8,602 nucleotides of DNA. It comes from Lachnospiraceae bacterium UBA1718. GTDB lineage: Bacteria; Bacillota; Clostridia; Lachnospirales; Lachnospiraceae. The notes under the pieces are model-generated. The model had not been told where the DNA came from, did not search any database, and worked only from the letters and a program-made list of their open reading frames with translations. Made by a program: the position numbers and the translations under genes. The DNA is taken from assembly GCA_002317245.1 (NCBI GenBank), contig DCIU01000002.1:3984-12585 (forward strand), in the 5' to 3' direction. Shown here one piece after another: positions 6,926 to 8,602 of the stretch; position 1 is the first letter of the stretch; each line of letters begins with the position of its first letter.

Positions 6926-7318
6926 CTACGCCTCATATATCCTACCGGCTTCCAGATCCGAATGTATTGTGGCGCTAAGCTCATCAATGGAGTCGAATCT
7001 CTTCTCAGGACGCCTGAACTCAAGAAGATCCACCTCTATGTCCTTGCCGTATATATCTCCTGTGAAGTCAAATATAAAGGTCTCCACATTGACTCTGCCT
7101 GAGTCATTAACTGTTGGCTTGGTACCAATGTTGCTTATCCCCTTATAACGAGCCCCATCTATACATATGAGTGAATAATAGACACCCAACTGAATGCCAT
7201 CTATTTTCTCATTAGGTACAATATTGGCCGTTGGAACATTGATTATACTGCTTCCAATCTTCCGTCCGTGCTCAACTGTACCAGTTAATCTTATTGGAAA
7301 AGTAATGTCGACTACCAT
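6926..7318 (-). CDS. Stand-alone riboflavin kinase domain protein
   Basis: A 130-residue protein matching only the C-terminal riboflavin kinase half of bacterial RibF, which phosphorylates riboflavin to FMN with ATP and Mg. Marks: LTGTVEHG at 11-18, the PTAN motif at 29-32 (T30 and N32 bind Mg-ATP), GVYYS at 45-49, NIGTKPT at 63-69, E79 in VET (the likely catalytic base), DIYGK at 88-92 and the FRRPEKRFDS segment at 101-110. Usual RibF proteins are about 310 residues with an N-terminal FMN adenylyltransferase domain, which is absent here. The start is fixed: the ATG lies one base after the TGA of the VWA gene, and upstream in-frame codons offer no other start before a stop. The Shine-Dalgarno is weak, suggesting coupling. 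PTAN is preceded by NV rather than the more common GF. No terminator is seen after it. Confidence 0.85.
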   Translation of the reverse strand: MVVDITFPIRLTGTVEHGRKIGSSIINVPTANIVPNEKIDGIQLGVYYSLICIDGARYKGISNIGTKPTVNDSGRVNVETFIFDFTGDIYGKDIEVDLLEFRRPEKRFDSIDELSATIHSDLEAGRIYEA

Positions 7319-7319
7319 C

Positions 7320-8522
7320 TCATCTACCCGTCATTAGTATTGTCATAGCGTCATTCAGGCCCTTAACCGTCAGCTTAAACATAGGGAAGATTTCCTTAAT
7401 AGCTGTCTCAGCCTCTCTCCATGGTGCATGGCCCGGAGCCATCTTAGGATTCATCCATACTATCTTCTTATAATGACGCTTCATAAGTAACAGCCAGTCC
7501 CAGCCACACAATCCGCCATTAGGTCCACGATAATTACCGCTGTCAGAATAGAGTTCCTCAGGGGCCATAGCTGCATCGCCAACAATTATAACCTTATAAT
7601 CGCTGTCAAGATTACGGAACATCCACTCTGTATCAATCCAGTCGCCATTCTCACACTCCGGTGTGTTATATAGCTTAGAATATATACAGTTATGGAAGTA
7701 ATAGACCTTAACATCCTTATAATGGTTGGACTTATTTACAGACTGGAAGAGCTCATTCATAAGCTCACTGTAGGGAATCATGGTACCGCCACTATCCATT
7801 AGTAAGAGCAGCTTAACAGCATTCTTACGTGGCTTATCCATTACAATCTCTAACATTCCACCATTGTTGCAGGTCTTATCTATGGTACCGTTAATATCCA
7901 GCTCAGTCTTAGGTATATCAAGCTTGGTTGAGAACTGACGAAGCTTACGAAGGGCCTGCATGAACTGTCTGTTATCGACAATTCTGTCCTCTCTGAAGTC
8001 CCTGTACTTCTTAGCACCGATAACAGCGAAGGCTGACTGGTAACCCGACTTACCGCCGACTCTTACGCCGCCAACATTGCCACCGGTATTACCGAAGGAG
8101 GTCTTACCCATAGTACCAATCCAGTGGGAACCACCATTGTGTTCGCTGTCCTGATCCTTAAGTCTCTCCTTGAACTTCTGCTCTACATCGTCCTTGTCAA
8201 CCTGGATATCCTCCATCTTGTTGAGCCACTGCTTCTCTTCTATATCAAGCTGTTCCGTGAACTCCGACTTATCAAGCCACTTAAGCATATTGGCTCCAAC
8301 TTCTGGATCCCAGCTCTTGCCCTTGAAGTTGTTCTCGAAGACCATATCGAACTTGTCATATTCAGTTTCACTCTTAACGAGAATCATACGCGACAGATAA
8401 TAGAAGTCTGTCATGGAGCTGTTATGAAGTCCCTTATCAAGGGCCTCCTGAAGGGTAAGCCACTCTCCAAGAGTCACATGCATTCCAGCCTCTCGTAGAT
8501 CATAAAAAAACTTAGTAAACAT
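7320..8522 (-). CDS. CoxE-type VWA domain protein (MoxR partner family)
   Basis: A 400-residue cytosolic protein of the VWA family usually encoded beside MoxR AAA ATPases, thought to act together in folding or cofactor insertion of target proteins. The N-terminal helical region (1-125) begins with the family's FFYDLREAGMHVTLGEW pattern. A Gly-rich segment (130-160, with HWIGTMGKTSFG) follows. The VWA domain spans about 235-400: a metal-site motif DSGGT at 243-247, YYFHNCIY at 274-281, VGDAAMAPEEL at 314-324, and WMNP at 356-359. The family carries a D-x-G-G-S/T form rather than the textbook DxSxS. The ATG at 8522 has no clear Shine-Dalgarno, but the homology of residues 1-13 supports it; ATG at residue 14 has GAGAGG upstream and is a less likely alternative. 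The gap to the upstream gene is only 8 bases. Confidence 0.87.
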   Translation of the reverse strand: MFTKFFYDLREAGMHVTLGEWLTLQEALDKGLHNSSMTDFYYLSRMILVKSETEYDKFDMVFENNFKGKSWDPEVGANMLKWLDKSEFTEQLDIEEKQWLNKMEDIQVDKDDVEQKFKERLKDQDSEHNGGSHWIGTMGKTSFGNTGGNVGGVRVGGKSGYQSAFAVIGAKKYRDFREDRIVDNRQFMQALRKLRQFSTKLDIPKTELDINGTIDKTCNNGGMLEIVMDKPRKNAVKLLLLMDSGGTMIPYSELMNELFQSVNKSNHYKDVKVYYFHNCIYSKLYNTPECENGDWIDTEWMFRNLDSDYKVIIVGDAAMAPEELYSDSGNYRGPNGGLCGWDWLLLMKRHYKKIVWMNPKMAPGHAPWREAETAIKEIFPMFKLTVKGLNDAMTILMTGR

Positions 8523-8530
8523 GCTGTAAA

Positions 8531-8602
8531 TTACAAATTAATCTTCTGCCTAACGGTTGTCAGGTCCTCATCCTTCTTAACAATTACACCTACAAATGGA
8601 AG
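8531..8602 (-). CDS. C-terminal end of an upstream gene, possibly MoxR-type ATPase
   Basis: Only the last 23 codons and the TAA (8531-8533) are in the window. The minus-strand frame starting at 8602 is the only one of the three that stays open to this point. The tail is LPFVGVIVKK followed by a charged stretch ending KINL, which is not diagnostic. The stop lies 8 bases before the ATG of the CoxE-type VWA gene, so they are probably in one operon. Because such VWA genes normally follow a MoxR-family AAA ATPase gene, that is the likely identity, but this rests on context alone. Confidence 0.5.
   Translation of the reverse strand, partial: LPFVGVIVKKDEDLTTVRQKINL

Noticed and set aside
6840..7148. 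Plus-strand open frame of 102 codons opposite the riboflavin kinase
   Set aside because: It overlaps the tyrS promoter and antisense of a motif-rich kinase gene; no independent support.
6926..7400. Frameshifted or decayed full-length ribF
   Set aside because: The upstream VWA gene is intact and ends one base before the kinase start, so there is no remnant of an adenylyltransferase domain; the kinase has all its own motifs.
8124..8498. Plus-strand open frame of 124 codons opposite the VWA gene
   Set aside because: The leucine- and isoleucine-rich translation comes from antisense reading of lysine- and glutamate-rich codons; the VWA frame on the minus strand has clear family motifs.

Overview
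This window looks like ordinary chromosomal DNA from a moderate-GC Firmicute, most likely a member of the Lachnospiraceae. Pointers to this are the AGGAG-type ribosome binding sites, sigma-A-like promoters, a DUF3048 (YerB-like) lipoprotein, a membrane-anchored MutS-like ATPase, and codon use uniform across the window. The family assignment is inference from gene content; no rRNA or other marker is present. All genes are on the minus strand, so transcription runs from high to low coordinates. No mobile element, CRISPR array, tRNA or rRNA is visible.

In transcription order, the window opens with the last 23 codons of a gene running in from beyond position 8602. By context this may be a MoxR-type AAA ATPase. 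It is followed by a CoxE-type VWA protein (7320-8522), then, after a single base, by a stand-alone riboflavin kinase domain (6926-7318). These read as one operon whose promoter lies outside the window.

Next come two genes with their own promoters. Tyrosyl-tRNA synthetase (tyrS, 5587-6810) has a perfect TTGACA -35 box and a leader of about 65 nt, with no T-box. A DUF3048 lipoprotein (4363-5478) has a good promoter and ends in a strong intrinsic terminator (4316-4344).

Two bases after that terminator's T-run begins the promoter of a tightly packed four-gene unit: purine nucleoside phosphorylase (3419-4249), an amidohydrolase of the MTA/SAH/adenosine deaminase type (2134-3402), a membrane-anchored MutS-family ATPase (434-2134), and RNase HI (rnhA, 1-437, cut by the window edge). 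The last three junctions are a 16-base gap, a 1-base stop/start overlap and a 4-base ATGA overlap.

The first two genes of that unit make biochemical sense together: the deaminase would turn a 6-aminopurine nucleoside into its 6-oxo form, which is what a trimeric PNP with an active-site Asn accepts. The last two are nucleic-acid proteins and are translationally coupled. I do not see a clearly new defence or mobile system. The most interesting points are the membrane MutS / RNase HI coupling, the riboflavin kinase lacking its usual FAD synthetase half and sitting behind a MoxR/CoxE-type VWA gene, and the compact terminator/promoter boundary.
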